Source: Lysinibacillus capsici (GTDB lineage: Bacteria > Bacillota > Bacilli > Bacillales_A > Planococcaceae). Taken from it: a DNA stretch of 64,000 nt. The notes beneath the pieces were generated by a model, which saw only the letters and a list, made by a program, of their open reading frames with translations, was not told the DNA's origin and did not search any database. How positions within the stretch are numbered: the stretch's first letter is position 1; each line of letters opens with the position of its first letter. The translations under genes were made by a program, and so were the position numbers. This document shows, one piece after another, positions 37,311 to 45,590 of this stretch. Location of the stretch: positions 28,728 through 92,727 of the forward strand of contig NZ_PXXX01000025.1 in NCBI RefSeq assembly GCF_003367505.1, given 5' to 3'.

Positions 37311-37530
37311 AGCTCCCACTCCTAGTTGTATTCAAGTAAAATAAAATTACCAATATTTTAAAGCCAATTATAGATTTCTCTTCATTACCTTCAACTAATA
37401 AAACATATATATTTTACCAACAATAGAATAACAAAAATAGATTCTCATTTAATTCTTTACACTTTATTATTTTTCCGTCCACTTTATTGACAATTTCTTA
37501 TTTTCTTAGTTAAACACTGTCTTTACGCAG

Positions 37531-37562
37531 AAAAAGCGCTAAAATCCAGATTGATTTAGCGC
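37531..37562 (-). terminator. Terminator after the DUF305 gene
   Basis: GCGCTAAA pairs with TTTAGCGC and TTTTT follows on the minus strand. Confidence 0.8.
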
Positions 37563-37591
37563 CTTCTTCCCATATAAACTTCTCGTTAGTG

Positions 37592-38176
37592 CTAGCACTC
37601 GCAATCGCAATTTTGTAAGCTATCCAGTAGCTTTTCCATGGCTTCTAGTTGCTCACACAGCGTTTGAATCATGCAACGTAGGATTGGAATTAACTCTTGA
37701 CAGATGCAGAATCTAAGCACATTTTGTGCCAGTCGTATACCACCCTGATGATGGACGATCATTTCCCGAAGATAATTGATATTAATGCTATTAGAGACTG
37801 GTGGAGCACACATTGCGTTGAACATAGCTTCTGTAATTTCTTTGTAAGCACACATATACTCGTATAATTCATACTCTGAATTTTGTACGACACAACATCG
37901 ATTTTGTATCGCTTCAAGACTCTCAACCATTTCTGTATGTGTGCGAATGATTTCTAAGGCGAGATTTTGCACAGATATATTCGTTGTATAACGTAAAACA
38001 TTTTCAGACATTTGTATTGCTGCAACTTGATGAGGGATGATTTGCTTAATAAAATTTTCTGAGATACTACAAGTAATGGTTACATAGGTCATACCCTGCA
38101 TCATTTTTTTGAGGATTCGCTGATATTCCTCTAAATATGCCTTTGTCACATTACTGAGTTCAATTGGTTTAGCCAT
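37592..38176 (-). CDS. DUF305-like protein with two repeats, Cys-rich tail
   Basis: The 194-residue protein has two similar helical units: IIPHQVAAIQMSENVLRYTT and MIVHHQGGIRLAQNVLRFCI, each the His-containing core of DUF305, a ferritin-like and often metal-associated family. It ends in NCDCEC. No signal peptide. AAAGGAG precedes ATG 38176. A CATACATTA element just upstream (38197-38205) resembles a -10 of mother-cell sporulation sigma factors. It may be a spore coat or metal-binding protein; this is inference. Confidence 0.75.
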   Translation of the reverse strand: MAKPIELSNVTKAYLEEYQRILKKMMQGMTYVTITCSISENFIKQIIPHQVAAIQMSENVLRYTTNISVQNLALEIIRTHTEMVESLEAIQNRCCVVQNSEYELYEYMCAYKEITEAMFNAMCAPPVSNSININYLREMIVHHQGGIRLAQNVLRFCICQELIPILRCMIQTLCEQLEAMEKLLDSLQNCDCEC

Positions 38177-38196
38177 TAGACACACTCCTTTCAGAG

Positions 38197-38205
38197 TAAT
38201 GTATG
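38197..38205 (-). promoter_or_regulatory. Possible SigE/SigK -10 element
   Basis: CATACATTA fits the -10 consensus of SigE (CATACAnT) and SigK (CATAnnnTA). The -35 is only a rough match. It sits about 20 bases before the DUF305 start codon. Confidence 0.3.
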
Positions 38206-38278
38206 CCTGCTAGGTTGTTGTGCGATAGACAATTGTACCAATTGCTCAATTTTTACCAACCTTTATCATCGTAAAAAA

Positions 38279-38467
38279 CTATACTTGCTCTTTCTTATAT
38301 GTAGCTATGCATGTTGAACAAATGCATAGATTTGGCTCTCTTTGCACTGTAGTTAACAGGGTTTCTGGAATGCTAACTGTCATACACCAGCACTCTTTTT
38401 CACCTTTTGCCACGCCACAATGGTTTTCGCCTCCGCATAATGGACATTTCATTTCTCCAGTTGACAT
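38279..38467 (-). CDS. Cysteine-rich CWC family protein
   Basis: The 62-residue protein has CPLCGG at the start, ECWC (CWC motif) in the middle and CICSTCI near the end, the pattern of the CWC family with four Cys pairs, probably binding zinc. Function unknown. It has an AAAGGAG-type site before its ATG. It lies in a run of small minus-strand genes. Confidence 0.83.
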   Translation of the reverse strand: MSTGEMKCPLCGGENHCGVAKGEKECWCMTVSIPETLLTTVQREPNLCICSTCIATYKKEQV

Positions 38468-38501
38468 GCTTTCACAACTCCTTTATTTTTCATCATTGTA
38501 A

Positions 38502-38539
38502 AATAAAAAGGGAAGAGCGCTCAATACCTTGCTCCTCCC
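38502..38539 (-). terminator. Terminator after the gamma-SASP-like gene
   Basis: GGGAGGAGC pairs with GCTCTTCCC and TTTTTATTTT follows on the minus strand. Confidence 0.8.
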
Positions 38540-38545
38540 AAAACT

Positions 38546-38746
38546 TTAATGTTGATGCTTGTGTATATCTTGTTTTACCTCTTCAATGTCAGTGTCACTA
38601 TAAATAGATGTTCCACGTCCGCCACTTTTTGCTAGCAGGGCCTTCACTTCATTATAGGATAATCCTGCCTCTGCATTTTTTTGCTTCACTTCGTTAATAT
38701 TTGTGCCTGCAGATGTAAACTGGATGTCTTTTTCACGATTCATCAT
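38546..38746 (-). CDS. Small protein with gamma-type SASP-like repeats
   Basis: The 66-residue protein repeats one short pattern: FTSAGTNINEVKQKN near the start and TSIYSDTDIEEVKQDI near the end. These resemble the repeats of gamma-type small acid-soluble spore proteins (T.FAS.T...EVKQQN). It is glutamine-poor, unlike typical SspE, and has an extra SYNEVKALLAKSGGRG between repeats. It is likely a spore protein; identification is tentative. AGGAGG precedes two adjacent ATGs (38746 and 38743); either could be the start. Confidence 0.65.
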   Translation of the reverse strand: MMNREKDIQFTSAGTNINEVKQKNAEAGLSYNEVKALLAKSGGRGTSIYSDTDIEEVKQDIHKHQH

Positions 38747-38755
38747 TTTAACCTC

Positions 38756-38965
38756 CTATAATTCATCTGGCTGCATTTCAATTAATTCGTCGCCTTCTCT
38801 TTTTACACGCTTATTGAGTTCCTCTATCGGAATGGCATCTACAGTTTGCATATCCTCATGCAGATCGAAAAGACTAATCGTATCTGATTCAACCATGTCA
38901 GGCTTGTCCTTACTATTTAAATTCATGAACATTTTCTTTTCATGTGGTATTTTTTCGATGTCCAT
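38756..38965 (-). CDS. 69-residue acidic protein, unknown
   Basis: Small, hydrophilic, acidic protein starting MDIEKIPHEKKMFMNL and ending ELIEMQPDEL. AAAAGGAG precedes ATG 38965 at good spacing, which is the main support for it being a gene. It lies nine bases upstream of the gamma-SASP-like gene, so they share a transcript. No family recognised. Confidence 0.65.
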   Translation of the reverse strand: MDIEKIPHEKKMFMNLNSKDKPDMVESDTISLFDLHEDMQTVDAIPIEELNKRVKREGDELIEMQPDEL

Positions 38966-39009
38966 TCTGTCACACTCCTTTTCCTATAATGTGTGTAATG
39001 CTGAACAGA

Positions 39010-39243
39010 TTATGTGTCTTTCTCTTTCGCACTTTTATCAATTCGATGATACTCAGCTATTTGAATAACTCGTACATGTTTTGTGTGCAGTTCATGGTAT
39101 ATCCCCCTACTATCCGTAAAGGAAATATATTGATCACGTTCATTTTTCACTAATTTTTCTGCCTCTTGTTGCGATTCAATAAAAATGAATCTTCGTACAT
39201 AATGTACCTCATCAAAAAAATACGTAATTTTAAATTCCTTCAT
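39010..39243 (-). CDS. 77-residue protein, unknown
   Basis: Small soluble basic protein starting MKEFKITYFFDEVHYVRRFI, with mixed strand and helix character. GGGGC lies before ATG 39243. It is followed after 44 bases by the acidic protein gene on the same strand. No family recognised. Confidence 0.6.
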   Translation of the reverse strand: MKEFKITYFFDEVHYVRRFIFIESQQEAEKLVKNERDQYISFTDSRGIYHELHTKHVRVIQIAEYHRIDKSAKEKDT

Positions 39244-39377
39244 CTTTATGCCCCTTAATCCTGCAATGTCACCGCTTATTCTGTCCAGAAACTGAAAAAC
39301 CTTGCATTCCTAAAATTACATAAAACATCTGATGCATATAGTAGAGCAATAAACCTTTGCATTGGAGGGAACAATAA

Positions 39378-39872
39378 TTGATTCATACTGTCAAAGCTGG
39401 TGAAACCCTTACTCAAATTTCTCAAGATTACCGTACATCTTTGGCATCCATTCTCGCTGCTAATCCAGGAATTCAGCCTGATCATCTTTTCATGGGTCAA
39501 CAAATCGTCATCCCTGGCTTGCCTGAGCCCGACACAATTCCTTACCGTATTGAGATATCTACCAACAATCGCTGGCTCCGTTTATATAGAGACAATATCC
39601 TTCAAAAACAATACCCAATTGCAGTTGGACGCATGCTTCACGAAACACCAGTAGGTAGTTTTATGATCATCAATAAAGCGCCAAACCCTGGTGGTCCTTT
39701 TGGCACGATGTGGATGAGTCTTTCTAAACAACACTACGGAATTCATGGCACAAATGATCCTAGCTCTATTGGGCATGCTGTTTCACATGGGTGTATCCGC
39801 ATGCAAAATCGAGATGTTGAAGAGCTAGCCAGTATTGTGCCAATAGGTACAGAAGTAGTGATTCATCCCTAA
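39378..39872 (+). CDS. ykuD: L,D-transpeptidase with LysM (YkuD)
   Basis: The 164-residue protein has an N-terminal LysM domain ([20 protein letters not shown], residues 2-47) and an L,D-transpeptidase domain with [10 protein letters not shown] and SHGCIRMQN (catalytic Cys). It is the same length and layout as B. subtilis YkuD. There is no signal peptide; YkuD likewise is a spore/cell wall enzyme without a classical one. It cross-links peptidoglycan. TTG 39378 has GGAGGG eight bases upstream. Confidence 0.93.
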   Translation: MIHTVKAGETLTQISQDYRTSLASILAANPGIQPDHLFMGQQIVIPGLPEPDTIPYRIEISTNNRWLRLYRDNILQKQYPIAVGRMLHETPVGSFMIINKAPNPGGPFGTMWMSLSKQHYGIHGTNDPSSIGHAVSHGCIRMQNRDVEELASIVPIGTEVVIHP

Positions 39873-39878
39873 CTTAAA

Positions 39879-39910
39879 AGGCTATCTAGTTAGTTTAGAT
39901 AGCCTCTTGT
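39879..39910. terminator. Bidirectional terminator between ykuD and DUF2935
   Basis: AGGCTATCTA pairs with TAGATAGCCT around a 7-base loop; T-rich on both sides. Confidence 0.82.
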
Positions 39911-39911
39911 T

Positions 39912-40679
39912 TTACTTATCTTGTTCTCTAGCCTGTGCGAGCTTCGTTAAATAGTATTGCTCCTCACGCCACATATGGTCCGCCATAGGAGCTGTAAATG
40001 AACCTAGCACCTCTGCACTTAGCTCCATTTCTTCTAGCTCTCTTAAAAATGTTTTAAATAATGTCATTTCAAGCTCAACATCTTTACTAAAGCGTTTTAA
40101 AGCAGGAAAGGAATTCATATTTGTACGTAAATAGCCTGTTAATTCAACAGCCTTTAAATAAAATTGCTCAAAGTGTTGAGCAAACTCATGGCTCTTTTGC
40201 TTCAAACGCTTCTCAACACCATCTAAATCATCATTAATAATGCCTGCATGACCGGAGGCATCTAAAAGCCAAACTAAATGATGATGAAGCTCATGAAAAA
40301 TAGGTGGTGCTTCTCCTTTTTTTAAATAACCCAGCACATTTTGATATTCTTCTAATTCATTAACCATATGATTGACAAACGTAGGCGTTAAATGAATCCC
40401 AATATCCCCCAATAGTTGATGTCTGAGTAGACGAAGCTTGAACTGCTTAAATTGCTCAACATTGTCGTCCACGGACACTGAAAAGGATACAGCATTTGAA
40501 TCATCGAGTGAAGGGACATAGGTAAGTAGCTGCGAGAATTGATAAATATACGTATGGGCTCTTTGAATATCTTCTTCTTCTGAGGGATAAAGGGCGTCAT
40601 GAATAAATTGAGCGTGGTTTTGCATGATTTCTAGCCAAAATCTATGCTCGAAAATAGCATGTTGCACAAAATTTGACAA
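39912..40679 (-). CDS. DUF2935 family protein (hemerythrin-like)
   Basis: The 255-residue all-helical protein is rich in His and Glu in helix positions: AIFEHRFWLEIM at the start, HELHHHLVWLLDASGHA in the middle and ADHMWREEQYYLTKL at the end. This is the DUF2935 pattern, a family of probable di-iron four-helix bundles of unknown function. TTG 40679 is preceded by GAGGAGG seven bases upstream. Single-gene unit. Confidence 0.87.
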   Translation of the reverse strand: MSNFVQHAIFEHRFWLEIMQNHAQFIHDALYPSEEEDIQRAHTYIYQFSQLLTYVPSLDDSNAVSFSVSVDDNVEQFKQFKLRLLRHQLLGDIGIHLTPTFVNHMVNELEEYQNVLGYLKKGEAPPIFHELHHHLVWLLDASGHAGIINDDLDGVEKRLKQKSHEFAQHFEQFYLKAVELTGYLRTNMNSFPALKRFSKDVELEMTLFKTFLRELEEMELSAEVLGSFTAPMADHMWREEQYYLTKLAQAREQDK

Positions 40680-40889
40680 AGGTCTACCTCCTCTTATCTT
40701 GATTTTAGAGAAATAAACTAAAAAACTTCCCTCGAGCTGTCTTTGCTTTCTGTTATCTCCCCATTCTATTCTTCGTGCTATACAATTAGTCTTACTGTAA
40801 ATTTCGTATAGGATGAAATACTAAAAGCTATACTACCTATGGCAAAACCATTTAGATGGCTTTATTTAAAACTATAGGAGGGAAATACG

Positions 40890-42563
40890 TTGTCAACAAG
40901 TAAACAGCTATTATCCATATTCGCCCTAGGTGGGATAAATGAAATTGGTAAAAATATGTATGTAGTACAATATGCAGATGACATAATTATTATTGATTGT
41001 GGAGCAAAATTTCCGGATGAAACCCTGCTCGGAATTGATTTAATCATTCCTGATATTACGTTTTTACTTGATAATAAGGAGAAAATTAAGGCATTAATTG
41101 TCACACATGGACATGAGGATCATATTGGTGGAATTCCCTATTTATTAAAAAAATTAAACGTCCCTGTGTATGCTACCCGATTCACCCTCGGACTTATTGA
41201 GTTAAAGCTTAAGGAACATAAACTTTTAAGAGAAACGGATTTAATTGAAATTCATGCTGATTCAGCACTACATTTAGGACAAATCGATATTAGTTTCTTT
41301 AGAACCAATCATAGTATACCCGATTGTTTAGGAATCGTTTTAGCTACCCCTGAAGGAAATGTTGTCCATACGGGAGACTTTAAATTTGATCTAACGCCCG
41401 TTAACAATCAGTTTGCTGATATTCATAAAATGGCTGAAATCGGTTCAAAGGGTGTGCTTGTCCTTATTTCAGAAAGTACAAATGCAGAAAGACCAGGTTT
41501 GACCCCTTCTGAGCAACTTGTAGGGCATCATATCGAGGAAGCCTTTTTACATGCTGAACGAAAAGTAATCATCTCAACCTTTGCTTCAAATGTTAATCGC
41601 ATCCAACAAATCGTACATGCTGCAATTGCCACCAATAGGAAGCTAGCTTTAGTAGGGCGTAGCATGGTCAATGTCGTTGATGTCGCGATTGAACGAGGTT
41701 ATTTATTTGTACCAGAAGATCTGTTAATTGATGCACGAGAGGTCAAATACCTCCCACCAGAAGATGTCGTGGTCCTCTGCACAGGTAGCCAAGGTGAGCC
41801 TCTAGCTGCACTAGCAAGAATAGCAAATGGTAATCATCGTGAAATTAAGGTTTTACCAGACGATACAGTCATTCTTGCGGCTTCACCAATCCCAGGTAAT
41901 GAAAAGGGCGTTTCTCGCATTGTAGACAATTTATTTCAGCTTGGTGCTAAGGTTATTTATGGTTCTTCCAGTCATACAGGTATGCATGTATCAGGACATG
42001 GTCATCAAGAGGACTTGAAACTTATGCTGACGTTTATGAAGCCTAAATTCTTCATCCCTATTCATGGTGAGTATCGTATGTTACATCAACATCGTTTATT
42101 AGCAGAATCTATTGGCGTTCAAAAGGGACATACATTTATTATGAAAAATGGTGATGTAGTTGATATTGAAAATTCAAAGGCAAGGCAGACACGGAAAATT
42201 CCTGCTGGGGATACCTATGTTGATGGGATTGGCATTGGTGAGGTGGAAGGTATTGTCCTCCGTGATCGCAAGCAACTTTCAGAAGACGGAATGCTTGTTA
42301 TTGTGTTGACACTCAATAAAGCTGACGGAGCTTTTATTTCAGAACCCGATACCATTTCACGTGGTTTTGTTTATGCTAAAGATTTCGAGGCACTGTTAAC
42401 TAAAGTCAATGTGCTTACCAAAGAAATCGTCAATGAGCTTCAAGAAGAGGGCAGACAGCAAATACATGTCCTTCGCCGAGAAATTAAAAGAGCTGTTGGA
42501 CAATATTTATTTACCCAAACAAAAAGAAAGCCCATGATTTTACCAATTATTATTGAAATTTAA
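40890..42563 (+). CDS. rnjA: Ribonuclease J (metallo-beta-lactamase RNase)
   Basis: The 557-residue protein has GGINEIGKNMYVVQ, THGHEDHIGGIPYLL (zinc ligands), NHSIPDCLG, VHTGDFKFD, and the beta-CASP part with SGHGHQEDL and PIHGEYRML. The C-terminal domain is present. Length fits RNase J1 (about 555 residues), a 5'-to-3' exonuclease and endonuclease in mRNA decay. It could be the J1 enzyme or an extra paralogue, because the genome's other copies are outside the window. TTG 40890 follows AGGAGGG. Confidence 0.9.
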   Translation: MSTSKQLLSIFALGGINEIGKNMYVVQYADDIIIIDCGAKFPDETLLGIDLIIPDITFLLDNKEKIKALIVTHGHEDHIGGIPYLLKKLNVPVYATRFTLGLIELKLKEHKLLRETDLIEIHADSALHLGQIDISFFRTNHSIPDCLGIVLATPEGNVVHTGDFKFDLTPVNNQFADIHKMAEIGSKGVLVLISESTNAERPGLTPSEQLVGHHIEEAFLHAERKVIISTFASNVNRIQQIVHAAIATNRKLALVGRSMVNVVDVAIERGYLFVPEDLLIDAREVKYLPPEDVVVLCTGSQGEPLAALARIANGNHREIKVLPDDTVILAASPIPGNEKGVSRIVDNLFQLGAKVIYGSSSHTGMHVSGHGHQEDLKLMLTFMKPKFFIPIHGEYRMLHQHRLLAESIGVQKGHTFIMKNGDVVDIENSKARQTRKIPAGDTYVDGIGIGEVEGIVLRDRKQLSEDGMLVIVLTLNKADGAFISEPDTISRGFVYAKDFEALLTKVNVLTKEIVNELQEEGRQQIHVLRREIKRAVGQYLFTQTKRKPMILPIIIEI

Positions 42564-42564
42564 C

Positions 42565-42604
42565 AAGTCGGTGCAAGGATTGCCCAATCCATTTGCACCG
42601 ACTT
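42565..42604. terminator. Long hairpin between rnjA and the HsdS-like gene
   Basis: AAGTCGGTGCAA pairs with TTGCACCGACTT and inner GGATT pairs with AATCC around GCCC. It lacks a long T tract, but its position between converging genes makes it a likely terminator. Confidence 0.65.
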
Positions 42605-42607
42605 ATG

Positions 42608-43261
42608 TTAATTGCTCAACCTTTGAAAGGAATCATTTAAGAAATCTCCATTATAAACCTTATGTAACATATCAGCATATAAATATTGGAGCTGTTCAAA
42701 GCTATGATGTAAGTTTTTTGAATGCTGATTTACTTGTTTTGATACATTATCGAAATACTGTGGAAGTTTTTCTACCGCTGTGACTAAAGAATCTTTATTC
42801 ATTAATAAATGTTGAATAGCGTTTAATAGTTGAGCTGCTCTATGCTGTATATCAAGAGGAGGTAATTCAATTATTAAACGAAGGATATGACGCCTCTCTT
42901 TATTTATTTGATACCATTTAAAAAAGTGAAATAAATAGTCACTAACAACAATGGATTCATTTGGAATAATGGCAATGATATCATGACCGATGCACACAGC
43001 TTTTTTACATTGATAAATAATGGTTTCCTTTAAATTTAATTTGTTGAGAAGAATGCTTTTTGCAGGTACCAGTGACAAATTTAATGAATCAACCGTGTGA
43101 TCAATCTTTGGCACTTGACTAGCATCATCATCTACCAATAATTTCAATAGTGTTGCTTTGGTGATAAAAGGAGTACCTTCCCTAGTAAAACATTGATCGT
43201 TCAAAATTAAATGACCAATTTGGACTTTTGCTATTTCTTCTAAAAAAAACTGCTTCACCAT
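42608..43261 (-). CDS. Orphan half-length HsdS-like specificity protein
   Basis: The 217-residue protein looks like one target recognition domain plus conserved region of a type I restriction specificity subunit. The start FFLEEIAKVQIGHLI, GTPFITKATL, VPAKSILLNK, VVSDYLFHFFKWYQ and the block IELPPLDIQHRAAQLLNAIQ followed by helices match this order. No hsdM or hsdR lies nearby; a full HsdS has two such halves. ATG 43261 has GGAGGG upstream. It diverges from the XRE regulator at 43473. It may bind DNA without modification activity, or serve a remote system. Confidence 0.6.
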   Translation of the reverse strand: MVKQFFLEEIAKVQIGHLILNDQCFTREGTPFITKATLLKLLVDDDASQVPKIDHTVDSLNLSLVPAKSILLNKLNLKETIIYQCKKAVCIGHDIIAIIPNESIVVSDYLFHFFKWYQINKERRHILRLIIELPPLDIQHRAAQLLNAIQHLLMNKDSLVTAVEKLPQYFDNVSKQVNQHSKNLHHSFEQLQYLYADMLHKVYNGDFLNDSFQRLSN

Positions 43262-43472
43262 GTATGAACCCTCCAATCCTCTGTCCCAATTAATACCCTA
43301 AATACAATCTTCATTAACGCATACCTAGTTATTTATTTAGGTCATTTGTCTGGATAAAAGTATTACTCTAAAGATTGTACCATTTTAATGTAACTTTTTC
43401 TCTATTATACCACTATAATAGTATAGTCATTTCCATTGTTTTTCACTAGCTTTTAACATAGAGGTGAATCAT

Positions 43473-43862
43473 ATGTCAGATTTTTTAAAGCTAGTAGGTG
43501 AACAACTTCGGATTATTCGATTATCTAAAGGACTTAGCCAAGAAGAAGTGGCTGAAAGAACAGGGAAGTTAGGTTTCAGTAAAGGAAGAGTTTCCAATAT
43601 TGAGCATGGACAATCTAATATTACCTTAAGTACTTTGGAAACAATCATGAAGGCATTAGACATTACCCCTGAGGAGCTATTTAATTTTCAAAAATTATCT
43701 GGCGTTACTGATATTGAGGAGAAAAACCTCATGCTAGACATTCATCGCTCATTATTAAGAGAACGAAATTTAGACGAGGTAAAATATGTAGTTCGTATAA
43801 CGAAGGATTTTTTAGATACGATTGATTCTCAATCAAAGAAAAACAGCTCTAACGGTCAATGA
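43473..43862 (+). CDS. XRE family transcriptional regulator
   Basis: The 129-residue protein has an N-terminal helix-turn-helix (residues 8-65): GEQLRIIRLSKGLSQEEVAE, FSKGRVSNIEHGQSNITLST and IMKALDITPEELF. The C-terminal part is a charged helical tail. ATG 43473 follows GAGGTG at six bases; the GTG inside that site is not the start. It is divergent from the HsdS-like gene across 211 bases and may control it. Confidence 0.88.
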   Translation: MSDFLKLVGEQLRIIRLSKGLSQEEVAERTGKLGFSKGRVSNIEHGQSNITLSTLETIMKALDITPEELFNFQKLSGVTDIEEKNLMLDIHRSLLRERNLDEVKYVVRITKDFLDTIDSQSKKNSSNGQ

Positions 43863-43881
43863 CCATTGGAGCTGCTTTTTT
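43843..43881 (+). terminator. Terminator after the XRE regulator
   Basis: CAGCTC...GGTCA pairs with TGACC...GAGCTG with two small mismatches; TTTTTTA follows. It overlaps the gene's last codons. Confidence 0.8.
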
Positions 43882-43903
43882 ATTTCAAAGTAACTTTTAG
43901 TAG

Positions 43904-44821
43904 CTACATACCAAACTTTTGACGATAGCCACATTTTCTACATAATTCTTCCACAGCTTCTCTTCTTGAGAAGCCTTCAACAATCTTATTGGCACGCTCC
44001 CCTTCTACAATGTCGGAGAAGGATTTTTCATGTACATTTCCTAAATTAATGACACCTTCCCCATCCAAACAGCAAGGTACTACGGTACCATCCACCAATA
44101 TAGCTGCTTGACTACGCAGTGCATGGCAAAAACCCTTACCTTCATCCTCTGGCTCTAGGAGACTTGGCCATCTAAACTCATGATCCTGATTTAAATATAC
44201 ATGAGGCGCAATTTTTACCCCTTTACCAGGTTCTACTTTTTCTTCTATACGATAATCAAGATGATACTCATTTTCTAATATTTCTAAAGTCTCGCGGTTG
44301 CGACGAGCTGCAACATCCGAAACATGATCCTGTTGTAGATTCCATAAACGATAGGAAATAATCGTATTGTATTCCCTAGAATCTCGCACAAAATCCAATA
44401 TATCCTCTAAATATTTTTCACGATTTTCAGAGCCTTCATGCCCATCAAAGCTATGCAACGAGAAATTAATTTGACGTAATGCTGGCTTTCCTAATATTTT
44501 CTCGCGATTTTTTTTGATTAGCGTACCATTCGTTGTAATATTGACTTTGAATCCTTTTACATGGGCAGCGTCTAATAGCTGATCAATTCTTGGATGTAGT
44601 AATGGCTCTCCTTTCACATGCAAATAAATATATTTTGTATGTGGACGAATTTCATCTAATATTTTATTAAATTGTTCGACTTTTATAAGCCCCTTTGCAC
44701 GCGCTGTAGGTGGACAAAAACTACATGCTAAATTACAAACACTCGTAATTTCTATATAAACCTTTTTAAATGTTCTCAATGTTGCTTCTCCGTTCCCATT
44801 CACTAAATAATCAAATCTCAT
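43904..44821 (-). CDS. Radical SAM/SPASM domain protein
   Basis: The 305-residue protein has CNLACSFC (radical SAM 4Fe-4S cysteines) near residue 33, HVKGEPLLHP, TTNGTLI, and a SPASM tail with VPCCLDGEG and CRKCGYRQ, which carry more cluster cysteines. SPASM enzymes often act on peptides or proteins; no precursor peptide is obvious. The Asn/Gly-rich gene at 44975 is divergent, not in the same operon. ATG 44821 has no strong ribosome binding site. Function unknown. Confidence 0.88.
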   Translation of the reverse strand: MRFDYLVNGNGEATLRTFKKVYIEITSVCNLACSFCPPTARAKGLIKVEQFNKILDEIRPHTKYIYLHVKGEPLLHPRIDQLLDAAHVKGFKVNITTNGTLIKKNREKILGKPALRQINFSLHSFDGHEGSENREKYLEDILDFVRDSREYNTIISYRLWNLQQDHVSDVAARRNRETLEILENEYHLDYRIEEKVEPGKGVKIAPHVYLNQDHEFRWPSLLEPEDEGKGFCHALRSQAAILVDGTVVPCCLDGEGVINLGNVHEKSFSDIVEGERANKIVEGFSRREAVEELCRKCGYRQKFGM

Positions 44822-44974
44822 TCATTTTAACAAATTTATTGGATAGATAGCAAAAATCGTTGAGCTTTCCCTAGACACACCTACCTTTTCTCTAGGTAAC
44901 ATGGCTACACGTACAGGTGGGTTCAAGAAGCGCTAATATCTTAATAGTAATAGGAAAGGAAGGGAGGAGAAACG

Positions 44975-45388
44975 ATGTCTGGTTTTAATTCTAAAAAATT
45001 TTATGGACCTGACGAACCTGAGCAGGAATCCTCTAACAAACAAGGGAAAAATCATATAACAATAAACTTCACATTCAATATAGGAAATACAGATTTTCAC
45101 TTTGAGCAACGTGCAGAAGGCGGAGGCCAAATCAATCATGATGTAGGCACAAATGCCAACCAAGGTGGACAAAATGCTAGTAACGGTAGTCACACACGCA
45201 ACGTCAATTCGCAATTTGCTGACGGTAATGGAAGAAGTGGTATTGCTGGTAATAATAATGACGAAGCTGGTGGGCAACAAGGCATTAAAGTACGGGATAG
45301 TCTTGTCATTGAAAGTGATATTCATTCATCCTCTAACCATAGTGAAAGTAATGAAGAAACTGATGTATTAACTGAAGAAGATGAGTAG
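44975..45388 (+). CDS. Asn/Gly/Ser-rich low-complexity protein
   Basis: The 137-residue protein has an N-terminal region with NHITINFTFNIGNTDFHFEQ, then a low-complexity stretch rich in Asn, Gly, Gln and Ser, and an acidic end (EETDVLTEEDE). No signal peptide. A strong GGGAGG ribosome binding site precedes ATG 44975. It resembles spore surface or coat proteins in composition only. No family recognised. Divergent to the radical SAM gene. Confidence 0.7.
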   Translation: MSGFNSKKFYGPDEPEQESSNKQGKNHITINFTFNIGNTDFHFEQRAEGGGQINHDVGTNANQGGQNASNGSHTRNVNSQFADGNGRSGIAGNNNDEAGGQQGIKVRDSLVIESDIHSSSNHSESNEETDVLTEEDE

Positions 45389-45539
45389 ATTGGTTTCAAA
45401 AAGATCATGTCAGTAGCAAAAAAAAGGCCATTTTACACGAAGAGGCTCTGTGCTCTGCCACTGGAAAGCAAGTAGCCTGCAACCGATTGTTGACCTTTCA
45501 AAAAAAATACTATTGATGGTTTTGTTTTTCAACACGATG

Positions 45540-45589
45540 AAAAAACTTCTATCTGCTTGATGGTACCCTCAACAGATAGAAGTTTTTTT
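45540..45589. terminator. Terminator after spoVR
   Basis: AAAAACTTCTATCTG pairs with CAGATAGAAGTTTTT around a 17-base loop containing GGTACC. T tracts on both sides. Confidence 0.88.
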
Positions 45590-45590
45590 A

